Assembly (NCBI RefSeq): GCF_004364155.1
Contig: NZ_SOAZ01000017.1
Span: 1-63,189 of the forward strand
DNA: 63,189 nucleotides
DNA from: Fonticella tunisiensis
Lineage (GTDB): Bacteria > Bacillota > Clostridia > Clostridiales > Caloramatoraceae
Reading direction: 5' to 3'
Translations under genes and position numbers: made by a program
Shown here: positions 18,742 to 28,664 of the stretch, piece by piece
Position numbering within the stretch: position 1 is the stretch's first letter
Layout of the letters: each line of letters opens with the position of its first letter
The notes under the pieces: generated by a model
The model's input: only the letters and a program-made list of their open reading frames with translations
What the model was told of the DNA's origin: nothing
Database searches by the model: none

Positions 18742-18777
18742 CCAACTGCGGATGTACTATATTTTATTAACCGTCCC
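18742..18777. repeat. Right end of the GGGACGGTTAAT element (second copy)
   Basis: These 36 bp are identical to 5115-5150. Read on the minus strand, the terminal GGGGACGGTTAA supplies the last codons and the stop of the zinc-ribbon gene. Confidence 0.85.
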
Positions 18778-19255
18778 CATGTTCATTTGATTCATCTGAT
18801 GCATTATCCTTTTCACACTCTTTTTCCAGTTCTTTATTCTCATCAACCTTTACATCTCTATCCTGTACACCAATAACCTCCTCAGCCATCTCCTGTTTTG
18901 TCCCACACATTGGGCAATAAGCAATTTTGATATCAAGTTCCTGACCACATCTTGGACATATTTTCATACCCTTGAGGGAGGCTATTTTCTCCTTTATTCC
19001 TAGAATTATTTTATATTTTTCGTTAATTTGAACACAAATATCGCTTATATCCTTATCGAAATCCTTTTCACCGCCATATCTTTCATAGAACAGCCTTCCA
19101 AGTTCATAATACAGATTTTTTATCTTTCCCTCCTGGGATGCTATTTCTCTCCCAAGCTTTGTTATTTCCACCATGTCTCCGGATTTTTTAGCAACATACT
19201 TTGCGCTGCCTTCTACGCTTTTTGCAATTTTAGATATGCTGTCTTTAAATGGCAT
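18767..19255 (-). CDS. Coiled-coil protein with C-terminal zinc ribbon
   Basis: 162 residues. The N-terminal 95 residues are helical and charged, probably coiled coil. A four-Cys zinc ribbon follows (CPRCGQE ... YCPMCG near 98-118), then a very acidic tail. This layout is common in small Firmicutes proteins of unknown role. The ATG has AAAGGAGGGATTGT upstream. The final codons and stop (…HGDG, stop) come from a repeat element inserted at the 3' end. No operon partner is visible. Confidence 0.75.
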   Translation of the reverse strand: MPFKDSISKIAKSVEGSAKYVAKKSGDMVEITKLGREIASQEGKIKNLYYELGRLFYERYGGEKDFDKDISDICVQINEKYKIILGIKEKIASLKGMKICPRCGQELDIKIAYCPMCGTKQEMAEEVIGVQDRDVKVDENKELEKECEKDNASDESNEHGDG

Positions 19256-19477
19256 ACAATCCCTCCTTTATGTTTAAAATAAATGTCCCAGCATAGAGCA
19301 TTAATTTCATAAACTTAATAAGTTTATCTGGAAGCTATATCGTCTTTTAATATATAAGCCTCAGCCCTTTACAGCCCCTACTATATGTATATTCATAATT
19401 ATCCTGTTGATGAAGAAACATTGAAAGTCTTGATTTTTTCTTGTCTGATTGCTTGTTTATACCTTAAAATTTAACTA

Positions 19478-19506
19478 TTGACAAAAGGGTTTAGTTATAA
19501 TAATAT
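19478..19506 (+). promoter_or_regulatory. Sigma-A-type promoter in the 19.3-20.0 kb gap
   Basis: TTGACA, 17 bases, TAATAT. Followed directly by a Fur-like dyad and about 160 bases later by a terminator, with no ORF between. Confidence 0.6.
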
Positions 19507-19511
19507 TTAAT

Positions 19512-19526
19512 TGAAAATAATTTTCA
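19512..19526 (+). promoter_or_regulatory. Fur-family operator (7-1-7 dyad)
   Basis: TGAAAATAATTTTCA is a perfect 7-1-7 inverted repeat that differs from the classical Fur box by one base per half. It covers the expected transcription start, so binding would block the promoter. Confidence 0.6.
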
Positions 19527-19699
19527 ATATAACATTGCCCCAGTTAAATTAAAAACTGGTCATTCCCCTTTTAATTTCAGGATGTCCTATTCATCCTGAA
19601 GATATATACCGTGCAGCATGATGCAATGTCTATGATTAATCTCCCAAAGAACACTTGTACCATAAAACAGGGTTAAGTCTAAGGCTTAGCCCTGTTTTT
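19513..19699 (+). ncRNA. Candidate Fur-controlled small RNA
   Basis: From the predicted start near 19513, the transcript would fold hairpins at 19540-19559 (CCAGTT / AACTGG) and about 19576-19600 (TTCAGGAT / ATCCTGAA), and would end in a terminator at 19664-19699 whose 14-bp stem with one wobble is followed by TTTTTATT. No ORF with a ribosome site lies inside. Expression is not demonstrated. Confidence 0.42.
19664..19699 (+). terminator. Rho-independent terminator of the candidate small RNA
   Basis: AAAACAGGGTTAAG pairs with CTTAGCCCTGTTTT, followed by a T-rich tract. Confidence 0.75.
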
Positions 19700-19811
19700 A
19701 TTCACATCCTCCCAAAATTCAATCCATTATAGTTACAGCTCCTTTATCCCAAAACTCAACAGGAAAAATTGCATAATTATTTGTTCAGAGGATAAGCTAA
19801 AAATAAACTAA

Positions 19812-19960
19812 GTTAACTCGTTTTGTACTCTGAAAAGCCAATTGGAATAAAAGCAGAAAATATATACAGATAGGCGCTGCGATAAAAAATATATTTCATT
19901 CACTTAGAACCTCTGTGCACAAGCCTGGTTGTGAGAACAATATATTTTTTTATTACGCGT
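19812..19960. repeat. MITE-like dispersed repeat, copy C (degenerate)
   Basis: It starts AGTTAACTCGTTTTGTAC and contains GGCGCTGCGATAAAAAATAT followed by ATTTCATTCAC, shared with copies A and B. The opposite end is a degraded ATATATTTTTTTAT. Confidence 0.55.
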
Positions 19961-20043
19961 CTTTTGAAAATATAGCTGGAACAGAGCGTTATTTTAATTT
20001 CAAGGGATACTTCATAAAATCAGTGAAAACAGGAGATGATAAA

Positions 20044-20496
20044 ATGAACAATACTACCATAAACGAATTAAACACACTTCTAAAAGGTGAATACATGGCC
20101 ATAGACGGTTATGAAAAATTTATACAATCAGTTGACAATATGGAGGCTAAAAAAACTCTTCAAAACATACAACAGGATCATAAAATGCATGCTATTATGA
20201 TAGCTGAACGGATTCAAAACCTTGGGGGAACGCCAGTGGATGGTGTTGGTATAATAGGCAGGGTTTCGGAGGTTATATCGAACATAAAGGATGGAAGGGA
20301 GAAAAGCGATATTCAAATACTTAAAAGAGCCTATGACGGGGAAGATGTCGGAATCAAAATGGCCACAGAGGTTGTGAAGGGCGATCTTGATGATGAAAGC
20401 CTTAACCTGGTTAAGGGTATGCTGGATGATGATAGATCTCACCTTACTACTCTAAACAACATGATATCACAGATCGGAGGAATCAGTAGTTTATGA
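20044..20496 (+). CDS. DUF2383 ferritin-like helical protein
   Basis: 150 residues, all-helical, in the pattern of the DUF2383/ferritin-like four-helix bundle: INELNTLLKGEYMAIDGYEKFI, then a conserved HKMHAIMIAERIQNLGG helix and a C-terminal DDRSHLTTLNNMI helix. Glu and His residues sit where di-iron ligands occur in the superfamily, but metal binding is inferred. The ATG at 20044 has AGGAG 8 bases upstream; the frame is open further upstream through a repeat and should not be used. Its role (stress, sporulation or metal storage) is not established. Confidence 0.8.
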   Translation: MNNTTINELNTLLKGEYMAIDGYEKFIQSVDNMEAKKTLQNIQQDHKMHAIMIAERIQNLGGTPVDGVGIIGRVSEVISNIKDGREKSDIQILKRAYDGEDVGIKMATEVVKGDLDDESLNLVKGMLDDDRSHLTTLNNMISQIGGISSL

Positions 20497-20535
20497 CAGG
20501 AAGAGGCAGTCTAAAAAGATAATCAAAATGTTTCC

Positions 20536-20555
20536 GGCGGGCCTAAAGACCCGCC
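20536..20555. terminator. GC-rich hairpin between convergent genes
   Basis: GGCGGG / CCCGCC stem with a CCTAAAGA-type loop between the DUF2383 gene and the convergent Hsp20 gene. There is no strong U-run. Confidence 0.5.
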
Positions 20556-20574
20556 ACTGCAATATACACAGCTT

Positions 20575-20985
20575 CTATTTATTTTCATTTTTCCTCTTTG
20601 GCAGAACAAGTTTTAACACTCCATTTTCAAATCTTCCATCGATTCTTGATGGATCAACATCTTCAATGTAAAAACTTTTTCTTATACCTCCGACATACCT
20701 TTGATATCTTATAAAAGCCCCATTTCTGTTTTCCACATATTCATTTCTGTTTGCAGTAATTGTAAGATAGTTATTATTATACTCAACATTTATACCTTCC
20801 TTTGTAACACCCGGAAGATTTGCCTGAACAAAATAGGCATCCTTTGTTTCCCTTATATCTATACTCATAATACCTTCATTCAAAGAAATAGTTGGCGCAA
20901 ACAATAAATTGTTAAATATATCTATAAGCATGTTTGCAAGAAAGTTGCTGCCAGGGTTCCCTCCCTGAGGAATAAGATTGAACAC
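20575..20985 (-). CDS. Small heat-shock protein Hsp20 (alpha-crystallin domain), copy 1
   Basis: 136-residue ATP-independent holdase chaperone. The alpha-crystallin domain runs from about residue 40 (MSIDIRETKDAYFVQANLPGV) to the C-terminal 'FENGVLKLVLPKR' signature; a C-terminal IxI anchor is not evident. The GTG start has AAGGAGGTGG 8 bases upstream. It is a single gene convergent to the DUF2383 gene, and a second paralogue lies at 35.0-35.5 kb. I found no CIRCE operator. Confidence 0.93.
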   Translation of the reverse strand: MFNLIPQGGNPGSNFLANMLIDIFNNLLFAPTISLNEGIMSIDIRETKDAYFVQANLPGVTKEGINVEYNNNYLTITANRNEYVENRNGAFIRYQRYVGGIRKSFYIEDVDPSRIDGRFENGVLKLVLPKRKNENK

Positions 20986-21125
20986 AATACCACCTCCTTC
21001 AAGGGGTATGGAATGAAATATTCTTATTTTATAATATTCCTGAATTATACTGGTGTGACATCCTATAACTTTTCACTGCGAAGCAGAGATGGACTGCCAT
21101 AAAAGGATTTTAAATGATTAAAGTA

Positions 21126-21154
21126 AAACAGGTATGCCTGACGCATACCTGTTT
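21126..21154. terminator. Terminator after nagB
   Basis: Perfect 12-bp stem AAACAGGTATGC / GCATACCTGTTT with a 5-base loop, directly after the nagB stop codon. Confidence 0.8.
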
Positions 21155-21155
21155 A

Positions 21156-21902
21156 TTATCCTGTTATATCCGATTCGGAAAGCTTTGATGCTGCTTCTTT
21201 ATCCAGTATGAAAGTTACATCTGGATGAAGCTGAAGTATTGAAGCCGGAACATCCGGTGTTATTCCTCCATGTACCGCTTCCCTGATTATGTCTGCCTTG
21301 CCTGTGCCTGAAGCAAGTAAAATAATCTTTCTAGCGTGCATTATAGTTTTAATTCCCATGCTTATGGCCCTTGTTGGGACTTCCTCAATGGAATTAAAGA
21401 ACCTTGAATTGGCTTGAATTGTCTCTTCATCCAGATTTACCATATGGGTTTCTGCTTCAAATTTTACATCGGGTTCGTTAAATCCTATGTGGCCATTGTT
21501 TCCTATACCAAGCACCTGTAAGTCTATTCCTCCCGCCTCCTTAATCTTCCTTTCATATTCCTTACATTCTCTGGCAACATCCTCCGCCATGCCATCCGGT
21601 ATATGGACATTATTAAGGTCTATGTTTACATGCTTGAAGAGGTTTTCCATCATGTAGTAGTAATAGCTCTGGGGATTATCCTTACTAAGCCCTAAGTACT
21701 CGTCAAGGTTAAAGGTCTTAACATCCTTGAAATCAAATGTTCCCTCGTTGTAAAGCCTTACAAGTTCCTTATAAAAACCTACAGGCGTTCCTCCAGTTGC
21801 AAGGCCAAGTATACTATCAGGCTTGAGTATAAGCTGACTGGCAACCATCCTTGCTGCAACTTTGCTCATCTCATCATAATCTTTAGTAACTATAATTCTC
21901 AT
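21156..21902 (-). CDS. nagB: Glucosamine-6-phosphate deaminase
   Basis: Converts glucosamine-6-phosphate to fructose-6-phosphate and ammonia. 248 residues, normal for the short Gram-positive form. Seen motifs are GLATGGTPVGFY near the N-terminus, catalytic Asp in FNLDEYLGL, and GIGNNGHIGFNEP with the active-site His. The ATG at 21902 has AGGAG at suitable distance; a GTG nine bases upstream is less likely. It follows nagA by 11 bases, in the operon nagK-nagA-nagB, and completes the route from wall amino sugars to glycolysis. Confidence 0.97.
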   Translation of the reverse strand: MRIIVTKDYDEMSKVAARMVASQLILKPDSILGLATGGTPVGFYKELVRLYNEGTFDFKDVKTFNLDEYLGLSKDNPQSYYYYMMENLFKHVNIDLNNVHIPDGMAEDVARECKEYERKIKEAGGIDLQVLGIGNNGHIGFNEPDVKFEAETHMVNLDEETIQANSRFFNSIEEVPTRAISMGIKTIMHARKIILLASGTGKADIIREAVHGGITPDVPASILQLHPDVTFILDKEAASKLSESDITG

Positions 21903-21913
21903 AGCACACACTC

Positions 21914-23059
21914 CTATCTTTTATTAAATACTGTATTACCTTTTACTATTGTAGTTATTGCATTAAATTCATCATCGAATATTACAAGGTCTGCATCCTT
22001 GCCTTTTTTTATGCTTCCTTTAACATCATCCATACCAATAACCCTTGCAGGGTTTAATGATGCCATAGCGACAGCCTCATAAACCTCTAAATCGGTGTTA
22101 TCAAGCATGTTCTTTATAGCTCTGTTCAAAGTAAGGACGCTTCCTGCTAAAGTGCCATCTTCAAGCCTTGCAGCCCTATCCTTCACAACAACCTTCTGTC
22201 CACCGAGCTCATATACTCCATCCTCCATGCAGCCTGCCATCATACAGTCAGTTATGAGCACCACCTTATCATTTCCCTTTATATCCTTTAATATCTTAAA
22301 CACTGCTGGATGAACATGAATGGTATCTGCTATAAGCTCGCAGGTTATATTGCTTCTAAAGGCTGCACCAACGATTCCAGGCTCCCTGTGGTTTAATGGT
22401 GTCATGGCGTTGAATGTGTGGGTTACATGCCTAACTCCCCTTTCAATTGCCTCCATGGCCTGTGCATAGGTAGCATTTGAATGTCCAATAGAGAGTACTA
22501 TTTCTTCATGTTCCTTCATTTTATCAATAAATTTGTGATTTTCATCCTTTTCCGGCGCAAAGGTCAATATTTTTATTACATCAAGATAATCCTTTATAAA
22601 ATCATAATCGGGCTCTACGATATACTTTGGATTTTGGGCTCCCTTATATTTTTCATTTATAAATGGACCTTCCATATGGGTTCCCAGGACCTGTGCCCCT
22701 GGCATATTTATCTTCATCGCTTCCCTTACAGCATCAAAGGCTCTATAAATTGACTCCCTGTCCATAGTCATGGTCGTCGGAAGAAAGCTTGTAACTCCAT
22801 TACCGGCAATAGACCTGCTTATAGTTTCAAGGGCTTCCATTGTTCCCTCCATGGTGTCCCTTCCTCCTGATCCATGTATGTGCACATCTATTAAACCCGG
22901 TGAAACATAATTGTCCTCTGCATCGATAATCTCCAAATTTTCAAAATCGTTAAGCGCTTCCCTGTCTACTATACCATTTATTTTTTCATCGAACAAGAGT
23001 GCCTTTCCTGAGATCACCTCATTTTCCATGATTATTTTACCATTGATTATGGCCTTCAT
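21914..23059 (-). CDS. nagA: N-acetylglucosamine-6-phosphate deacetylase
   Basis: Metal-dependent amidohydrolase giving glucosamine-6-phosphate and acetate. About 381 residues. Metal and substrate motifs visible: HIHGSGG, HMEGPF, IGHSNA, THTFNAM and catalytic Asp in ITDCMMAG. The likely start is the ATG at 23059 with GGGGAG upstream; a GTG at 23068 is also in frame. The 5' region overlaps the end of an anmK-derived fragment that now supplies its ribosome site. Its substrate comes from MurQ or NagK. Confidence 0.97.
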   Translation of the reverse strand: MKAIINGKIIMENEVISGKALLFDEKINGIVDREALNDFENLEIIDAEDNYVSPGLIDVHIHGSGGRDTMEGTMEALETISRSIAGNGVTSFLPTTMTMDRESIYRAFDAVREAMKINMPGAQVLGTHMEGPFINEKYKGAQNPKYIVEPDYDFIKDYLDVIKILTFAPEKDENHKFIDKMKEHEEIVLSIGHSNATYAQAMEAIERGVRHVTHTFNAMTPLNHREPGIVGAAFRSNITCELIADTIHVHPAVFKILKDIKGNDKVVLITDCMMAGCMEDGVYELGGQKVVVKDRAARLEDGTLAGSVLTLNRAIKNMLDNTDLEVYEAVAMASLNPARVIGMDDVKGSIKKGKDADLVIFDDEFNAITTIVKGNTVFNKR

Positions 23060-23064
23060 AAATA

Positions 23065-23166
23065 TCACGCTCCCCGTTTTTTCATTGTCCTTCTTATCCT
23101 AACCAGGGCTGCATCTACACCATCAAGGAATGTCTCTGACATTAACCCCACAGCATACTTTTCCAT
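23065..23166 (-). pseudogene. 5' remnant of a second anmK gene
   Basis: A 33-codon frame starts [23 protein letters not shown], where position 11 is Glu and residue 13 is Phe. The intact AnmK starts [24 protein letters not shown]. The phosphate motif is mutated (GTSLDG became ETFLDG) and the frame ends after a basic tail, overlapping the start of nagA. It lies between nagK and nagA. It may still be translated as a leader peptide, but no kinase could result. Confidence 0.87.
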
Positions 23167-23180
23167 ACGATTCTCCGCCC

Positions 23181-24098
23181 CTAATTAGTTATATATTTCT
23201 TTGCCAGATAATATCCTCCCTTTGAAGGTGAAACATCATCATCAACAATAATAAACTCCTTAATGTATTTTGCAAGCTCCATCTCAAATTCCTTTCTTAC
23301 CAATTTAACTCTCCTGATTATTCCACCGCTAATCCCGATTTTAACCTTTGAATTAAAACCCAGTTTCCTGTATACCCTCCATGTAATAAGGGCAAGATCC
23401 CTTCCCGCTTCCCTCAAAATAGAAACTGCGTTTTCTTCCCCCTCTTCTCCAAGTTCAGCCACAAGAGGCGCAAGTGCAGCAATATCTGCCTTCCGGGAGG
23501 AATATATAAATTTTTTAATTTCCTTTACCTTTTTCATTCCGAGCCTCTCTAAAAGCTTTTCAGTTAACCTGCTCTTTTTAATGCATTCATCCTCTTCAAG
23601 GGCTGCCCTTTTGAAGGCCTGAAGAGCTATGTAGTAGCCGCTTCCCTCATCTCCAAGTATATGTCCCCATCCTCCTGCCCTTTCAAGTTTGCCTTCGTGT
23701 ATTCCATAGCATACGGAGCCTGTTCCTGATATGGTTAATATTCCGTCATCCCCCTTTAAAAGTGCAGCCAGGGCAATCTCTGCATCGCTAACTATCTTAG
23801 TCTCTACATTAAACCTATCGCTTAAAGCCTTTTCGGCCTTGGCTACATCTGCCCCATCTATTCCTGCAAGGCCAGCGTATATAAATACGCATTCTGATTC
23901 ATTGTAAACCAGATTCGTGGTTTCCATGCATTCATTTGCTGCGCTTATTATGTTTTCAATGGCCCATTCTCCGTTTAAAATAAGGTTCCCAGGGCCTGAG
24001 TATCCACTTCCAATCTCCTCTCCATCAATAGTGTAGGCAGTAGCTTCAGTTTTTGTTCCTCCCCCATCAATTCCAATAACATACTTCACTCCAAACAC
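23181..24098 (-). CDS. nagK: BadF-type N-acetylglucosamine kinase
   Basis: ATP-dependent sugar kinase of the BadF/BadG/BcrA/BcrD superfamily, most like bacterial GlcNAc/MurNAc/GlcN kinases. 305 residues. Motifs: N-terminal phosphate loop IGIDGGGTKTEATA, then YAGLAGID, then ISGTGSVCYGI and GWGHILGDEGSG. GlcNAc released by MupG would be its substrate, giving GlcNAc-6P for NagA. The start is ambiguous between GTG at 24098 and GTG at 24089. First gene of the nag operon. The exact sugar cannot be fixed from sequence alone. Confidence 0.85.
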   Translation of the reverse strand: MFGVKYVIGIDGGGTKTEATAYTIDGEEIGSGYSGPGNLILNGEWAIENIISAANECMETTNLVYNESECVFIYAGLAGIDGADVAKAEKALSDRFNVETKIVSDAEIALAALLKGDDGILTISGTGSVCYGIHEGKLERAGGWGHILGDEGSGYYIALQAFKRAALEEDECIKKSRLTEKLLERLGMKKVKEIKKFIYSSRKADIAALAPLVAELGEEGEENAVSILREAGRDLALITWRVYRKLGFNSKVKIGISGGIIRRVKLVRKEFEMELAKYIKEFIIVDDDVSPSKGGYYLAKKYITN

Positions 24099-24295
24099 CA
24101 GCCCTTCATGACTTTACTGCATATTACACAATCCATCACAAACTTCAAGGAATTATTTCAATCATAGTAATTATATCATAATTTTTTTTAAAAATTGTTA
24201 TTCTTTTTATTTTATTGAATATAAATTTCTAAAAATATCATAACATATGAAAAAATTTTTTAACCCTTCTGTATCAAGGGAAATAAAACAGGATA

Positions 24296-24332
24296 AAAAA
24301 TACACCATTTCATTTAGAAATGATGTATTTTT
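24296..24332. terminator. Terminator after the dehydratase-activase gene
   Basis: AAAAATAC.CCATTTC pairs with GAAATGATGTATTTTT (one wobble) around a short loop, flanked by T runs on both strands. The rest of 24099-24349 shows no other feature. Confidence 0.75.
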
Positions 24333-24349
24333 ACTATATATAAAATAGA

Positions 24350-27300
24350 CTAACTCTCCCTTGTTGCTGCAACATCCTCATTGTGTAGCTTTTCTATCGT
24401 TTTATCCTTTTCAAGAGCCTTAAACGCCGCTGAAAGCATGAGCTTAATCCTATTTAGCTGATTTACTTCACTTGCCCCGGGGTCATAGTCAACTGCAGCG
24501 ATATTGGCCATAGGATAGATACTCTTTAGCTTTTTTATGACTCCCTTTCCAGTTACATGGTTTGGAAGGCATGCAAAGGGCTGCATACATAGTATGTTGT
24601 GTACTCCGCTCTCTATGAGCTCAACCATTTCAGCCGTCAGGAACCACCCTTCTCCAGTCTGGTTTCCAATTGAGATTATGGTCGACGCAAGCTCTGCAAG
24701 GTGCTCAATTCTCCTTGGAGGTTCAAACCTTTTACTTTTTTTCAGAGCAGATTTCATTTCCTTCCTGTAGAACTCTATTCCCTCGACTAAAAGCTTTCCA
24801 ATTATCTTAGACTTTTTACTTCCCGCAAGATAATTATATTTGAAATCATTATTAAAAGCGCTGTACAGGAAAAAATCAGTAAGGTCGGGAACAACGGCTT
24901 CTGCTCCTTCCCTTTCAATCATCTCAACAACGTTGTTATTGGCGGTTGGATGGAACTTAACAAGTATTTCTCCTACAAGTCCAACCCTTGGCTTTTTAAT
25001 ATCATTTATCTCAAGGCTGTCAAAATCCTTTACTATGCCTTTAACGTATTCCTTAAACTGTTTTCTATTTCCTCTTCTTACAGACTCTTTACATTTCCTA
25101 TTCCATTTTTCATAAAGTAAATTTGCAGATCCTGGAATCTTCTCATATGGCCTTACCCTGTAAAGTACCCTCATAAGGAGGTCCCCGTATACAAGCGCCA
25201 TCATAGCTTTATTTAAAAGTCCAGGAGTGATTTTAAATCCCGGGTTTTTCTCAATTCCCACAGCATTTAATGAAATTACAGGAATTTTACTGAATCCCGC
25301 ATCCTTGAGGGCCTTTCTTAAAAATCCTATGTAGTTTGTAGCTCTACAGCCTCCTCCTGTCTGAGTGATTATCACGGAGGTGTTGTCTACATCGTATTTT
25401 CCCGACTTTAACGCTTCAATAATCTGCCCCACAACTATTATGGAAGGATAGCATGCATCGTTGTTTACATATTTTAAACCTTCATCCACGGCCTTTTTAT
25501 CAACGGAGGGAAGAACCTCGAGATTATATCCCGATGCCTTGAAGGCCTCCTGAAGAAGATTAAAGTGTATTGGAGACATTTGAGGCGCTAAAATGGTGTG
25601 TCTTTTTCTCATTTCCTTCGTAAAGACTACCCTCTCCTCATGGGCCTCAGGCCTTTTAAGATTAATACCTGCTTTGTCCCTCTCATCTAATGCAGCCTTA
25701 AGGGACCTTATTCTTATTCTTGCAGCTCCAAGGTTATTTCCTTCATCAATTTTAAGCACGGTATATATTTTACCATGCTTTTCAAGTATCTCCTTCACCT
25801 GATCTGTAGTTACTGCATCAAGGCCGCATCCAAAGGAGTTTAACTGTATAATCTCAATATTATCCTGCTTTGCAGCAAAGCTTGCAGCAGCGTAAAGTCT
25901 TGAATGGTATACCCACTGGTCAACAACCCTGAGGGGTCTTTCAACTTCACCAAGATGGGCAACTGAATCCTCCGTTAATACCGCCATGTCAAAGCCAGTA
26001 ATAAGCTCAGGTATTCCATGATTTATCTCTGGATCAATATGGTAGGGCCTTCCTGATAATATAATTCCCTTCTTTCCTGTTTTCTTCAGGTATTTTAATG
26101 CTTCTTCTCCCTTCTGCCTTATGTCCCTCTTTACCTTTTCTTCCTCCTGCCATGCAGCCCTGACAGCCTGCTCTATCTCCTTTAAAGATATATTAAAGTC
26201 CTTGAGTTCATCATAAAGCCTTTTTATTAGTTTTTTCCTATCGTGCAGTGCCAAAAACGGATTCATAAATTTTATTTTCTTAAGCACATCCATGTTGTTC
26301 TTTATAACCTCGGGGTAGGAGGTCACTATGGGGCAGTTATAGTGGTTGTCTGCATTTTCCTGTTCCTTCTTTTCATAGGGTATACAGGGATAAAAAATGA
26401 ATTTAATCCCCCTGTTTACAAGGTTCATGATATGTCCGTGGGCGAGCTTTGCAGGGTAGCATACAGATTCAGATGGCATGGTCTCAATACCAAGCTCATA
26501 TATTTTCCTTGAAGACATGGCTGAAAGCTCAACCCTGAATCCAAGTTCAGTGAAGAAGGTGAACCAGAAGGGGTAGTTTTCATACATATTAAGAACCCTT
26601 GGTATGCCAACGGTTCCCCTCTTAGCCTCCTCCTTCTTAAGAGGCTTGTACCCAAAAATTCTTTTATATTTATACTCATAAAGATTAGGTACGTCCCTCC
26701 TGTGGCATTCCTTTCCTGCTCCCCTTTCACATCTATTGCCCGATACAAAACTCCTCCCATCGGAGAATTTATTTATGGTTAAAAGGCAGTTGTTTCCGCA
26801 AAGCCCGCATCTTCTTATCTTTGCGTCAAAGTTGAAGGAGTTTAGTTTATCTTCATCTAACAGGGTGCTTACGTGACCTTTTTCGTATCTTTCCTTTGCT
26901 ATAAGTGCCGCACCAAATGCTCCCATAAGGCCTGCAATATCAGGCCTTACAGCCTCCCTTCCTGAAATGAGTTCAAAACTTCTTAAAACTGCATCGTTAT
27001 AGAAGGTTCCTCCCTGAACGATTATCCTTTCTCCCATCTCCTTTGGATCCCTTATTTTTATAACCTTTAAAAGGGCATTTTTAACAACTGAATATGCAAG
27101 ACCTGCTGATATATCTGAAACTTCGGCTCCTTCCTTTTGGGCCTGCTTAACCTTTGAGTTCATAAATACAGTACACCTTGTACCTAAATCAACGGGATTT
27201 TTGGCCATAAGTCCGGCCTTTGCAAAATCCTTAATGTCCATATGAAGAGAATGGGCAAAGGTTTCTAAAAATGAACCACACCCTGATGAGCAGGCCTCAT

Positions 27301-28624
27301 TTAAAAGTATGCTTTCTATCACTCCATTGCATACTTTAAGGCATTTCATGTCCTGACCGCCAATATCCAGTATGAAATCTACCCCTGGAAGAAAGAATTC
27401 TGCTGCCTTGTAATGGGCTACGGTTTCAATTTCTCCAATGTCGACTGAAAGTGCAGCCTTGAGTAACCCTTCTCCATATCCCGTAACTGCAGAATTTGCT
27501 ATTCTGCCCTTTTTAGGCAGCTTTTTATAAAGATCCCTTAGTATTTTTACAGCGGAATCAAGGGGGCTTCCTTCGTTGCTTCCGTAGTATGAGTATAGAA
27601 GTCTTCCTTCTTCATCGATTAGGGCAGCCTTTGTTGTCGTAGAGCCTGCATCAATACCAAGAAAACAATCCCCTTCAAAGCTTCCCAAGTCCCTTCTTTT
27701 TACTCTGTTTTTATCATGTCTTTTTTTAAAATCGTCATATTCCTTATCGTCTAAAAAAAGAGGTCTTAAAAGCGCCACTTCCTTTTCCGTGGTGCTGTTT
27801 ATGTTTGTAAGGCGTTCCTTCAAACTTTTAAACGTAATAACTTCTTTAAGATCGCATGAAAGTGCTGCACCAATGGCTACAAAGAGCTGAGAGTTCTCAG
27901 GAAATATTACCTGCTCCTCCTTTAAGTTTAAGGTTTCTATAAACCTCCTTCTAAGCTCCGATAAAAAGTAAAGGGGACCACCTAAAAACGCTACATTTCC
28001 TTTAATTGGCCTTCCGCAGGCAAGTCCACTTATAGTCTGATTTACAACGGCCTGAAAAACCGATGCGGCTATATCCTCCTTTGCAGCACCTTCATTAAGA
28101 AGGGGCTGCACATCCGTTTTTGCGAAGACCCCGCATCTTGATGCGATTGGATAAATCACTTTGTAGCCCTTTGCAAGCTCATTGAGCCCTCCTGCATCCG
28201 TTTGTAGAAGGGAAGCCATCTGATCTATAAAAGCTCCGGTACCTCCCGCACAGGTGCCGTTCATCCTTTGTTCTATCTGCCCATCAAAGTAAGTTATCTT
28301 TGCATCTTCACCTCCAAGCTCTATTGCAACATTCGTCTCCGGATGAAGCTCTTCGATGGCTTTTGTACCGGCTATAACTTCCTGAATAAAAGGAATGTTT
28401 AACCACTTTGAAACTCCAAGTCCTCCAGAGCCTGTCGTCACTATAGATATGTATCTGTCCTTGAAGCCTTCATAGGCTTCAGTAATAACATCAACTATTG
28501 TGCTTTTTATATCTGAAAGATGTCTTCTATATTTTTTGTATAACAATCTTTTAGTGCTGTCTAAAATTACAAGCTTTACTGTGGTTGAACCTACGTCCAG
28601 CCCTAAAAATAAAACATCATTCAT
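24350..28624 (-). CDS. Giant acyl-CoA dehydratase activase-like protein (BadF/HgdC x2 + DUF2229 + HgdB-like)
   Basis: About 1424 residues. Two BadF/HgdC-type ATPase modules occur in tandem: the first from residue 1 ([34 protein letters not shown]) and the second from about 320 ([33 protein letters not shown]). A Cys-rich linker ([13 protein letters not shown]) and a DUF2229/HgdB-like region with [10 protein letters not shown] and NNDACYP motifs follow. The family couples ATP hydrolysis to electron transfer through a [4Fe-4S] cluster to 2-hydroxyacyl-CoA dehydratases; these large fused forms are widespread in Clostridia and their substrate is unknown. ATG at 28624. No dehydratase subunit genes are nearby. 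Confidence 0.9.
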   Translation of the reverse strand: MNDVLFLGLDVGSTTVKLVILDSTKRLLYKKYRRHLSDIKSTIVDVITEAYEGFKDRYISIVTTGSGGLGVSKWLNIPFIQEVIAGTKAIEELHPETNVAIELGGEDAKITYFDGQIEQRMNGTCAGGTGAFIDQMASLLQTDAGGLNELAKGYKVIYPIASRCGVFAKTDVQPLLNEGAAKEDIAASVFQAVVNQTISGLACGRPIKGNVAFLGGPLYFLSELRRRFIETLNLKEEQVIFPENSQLFVAIGAALSCDLKEVITFKSLKERLTNINSTTEKEVALLRPLFLDDKEYDDFKKRHDKNRVKRRDLGSFEGDCFLGIDAGSTTTKAALIDEEGRLLYSYYGSNEGSPLDSAVKILRDLYKKLPKKGRIANSAVTGYGEGLLKAALSVDIGEIETVAHYKAAEFFLPGVDFILDIGGQDMKCLKVCNGVIESILLNEACSSGCGSFLETFAHSLHMDIKDFAKAGLMAKNPVDLGTRCTVFMNSKVKQAQKEGAEVSDISAGLAYSVVKNALLKVIKIRDPKEMGERIIVQGGTFYNDAVLRSFELISGREAVRPDIAGLMGAFGAALIAKERYEKGHVSTLLDEDKLNSFNFDAKIRRCGLCGNNCLLTINKFSDGRSFVSGNRCERGAGKECHRRDVPNLYEYKYKRIFGYKPLKKEEAKRGTVGIPRVLNMYENYPFWFTFFTELGFRVELSAMSSRKIYELGIETMPSESVCYPAKLAHGHIMNLVNRGIKFIFYPCIPYEKKEQENADNHYNCPIVTSYPEVIKNNMDVLKKIKFMNPFLALHDRKKLIKRLYDELKDFNISLKEIEQAVRAAWQEEEKVKRDIRQKGEEALKYLKKTGKKGIILSGRPYHIDPEINHGIPELITGFDMAVLTEDSVAHLGEVERPLRVVDQWVYHSRLYAAASFAAKQDNIEIIQLNSFGCGLDAVTTDQVKEILEKHGKIYTVLKIDEGNNLGAARIRIRSLKAALDERDKAGINLKRPEAHEERVVFTKEMRKRHTILAPQMSPIHFNLLQEAFKASGYNLEVLPSVDKKAVDEGLKYVNNDACYPSIIVVGQIIEALKSGKYDVDNTSVIITQTGGGCRATNYIGFLRKALKDAGFSKIPVISLNAVGIEKNPGFKITPGLLNKAMMALVYGDLLMRVLYRVRPYEKIPGSANLLYEKWNRKCKESVRRGNRKQFKEYVKGIVKDFDSLEINDIKKPRVGLVGEILVKFHPTANNNVVEMIEREGAEAVVPDLTDFFLYSAFNNDFKYNYLAGSKKSKIIGKLLVEGIEFYRKEMKSALKKSKRFEPPRRIEHLAELASTIISIGNQTGEGWFLTAEMVELIESGVHNILCMQPFACLPNHVTGKGVIKKLKSIYPMANIAAVDYDPGASEVNQLNRIKLMLSAAFKALEKDKTIEKLHNEDVAATRES

Positions 28625-28664
28625 AAATTCCGCCCGCCTTGTCAAAAGATAAAGATATATTAAT

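Noticed and set aside
19915-20043. N-terminal extension of the DUF2383 ferritin-like protein
   Set aside because: The extension runs through the repeat copy C and lacks a ribosome site; the internal ATG at 20044 has AGGAG at the right distance.
24537-26512. Several plus-strand ORFs inside the dehydratase-activase gene
   Set aside because: They are short antisense frames without ribosome sites, opposite a conserved coding sequence.
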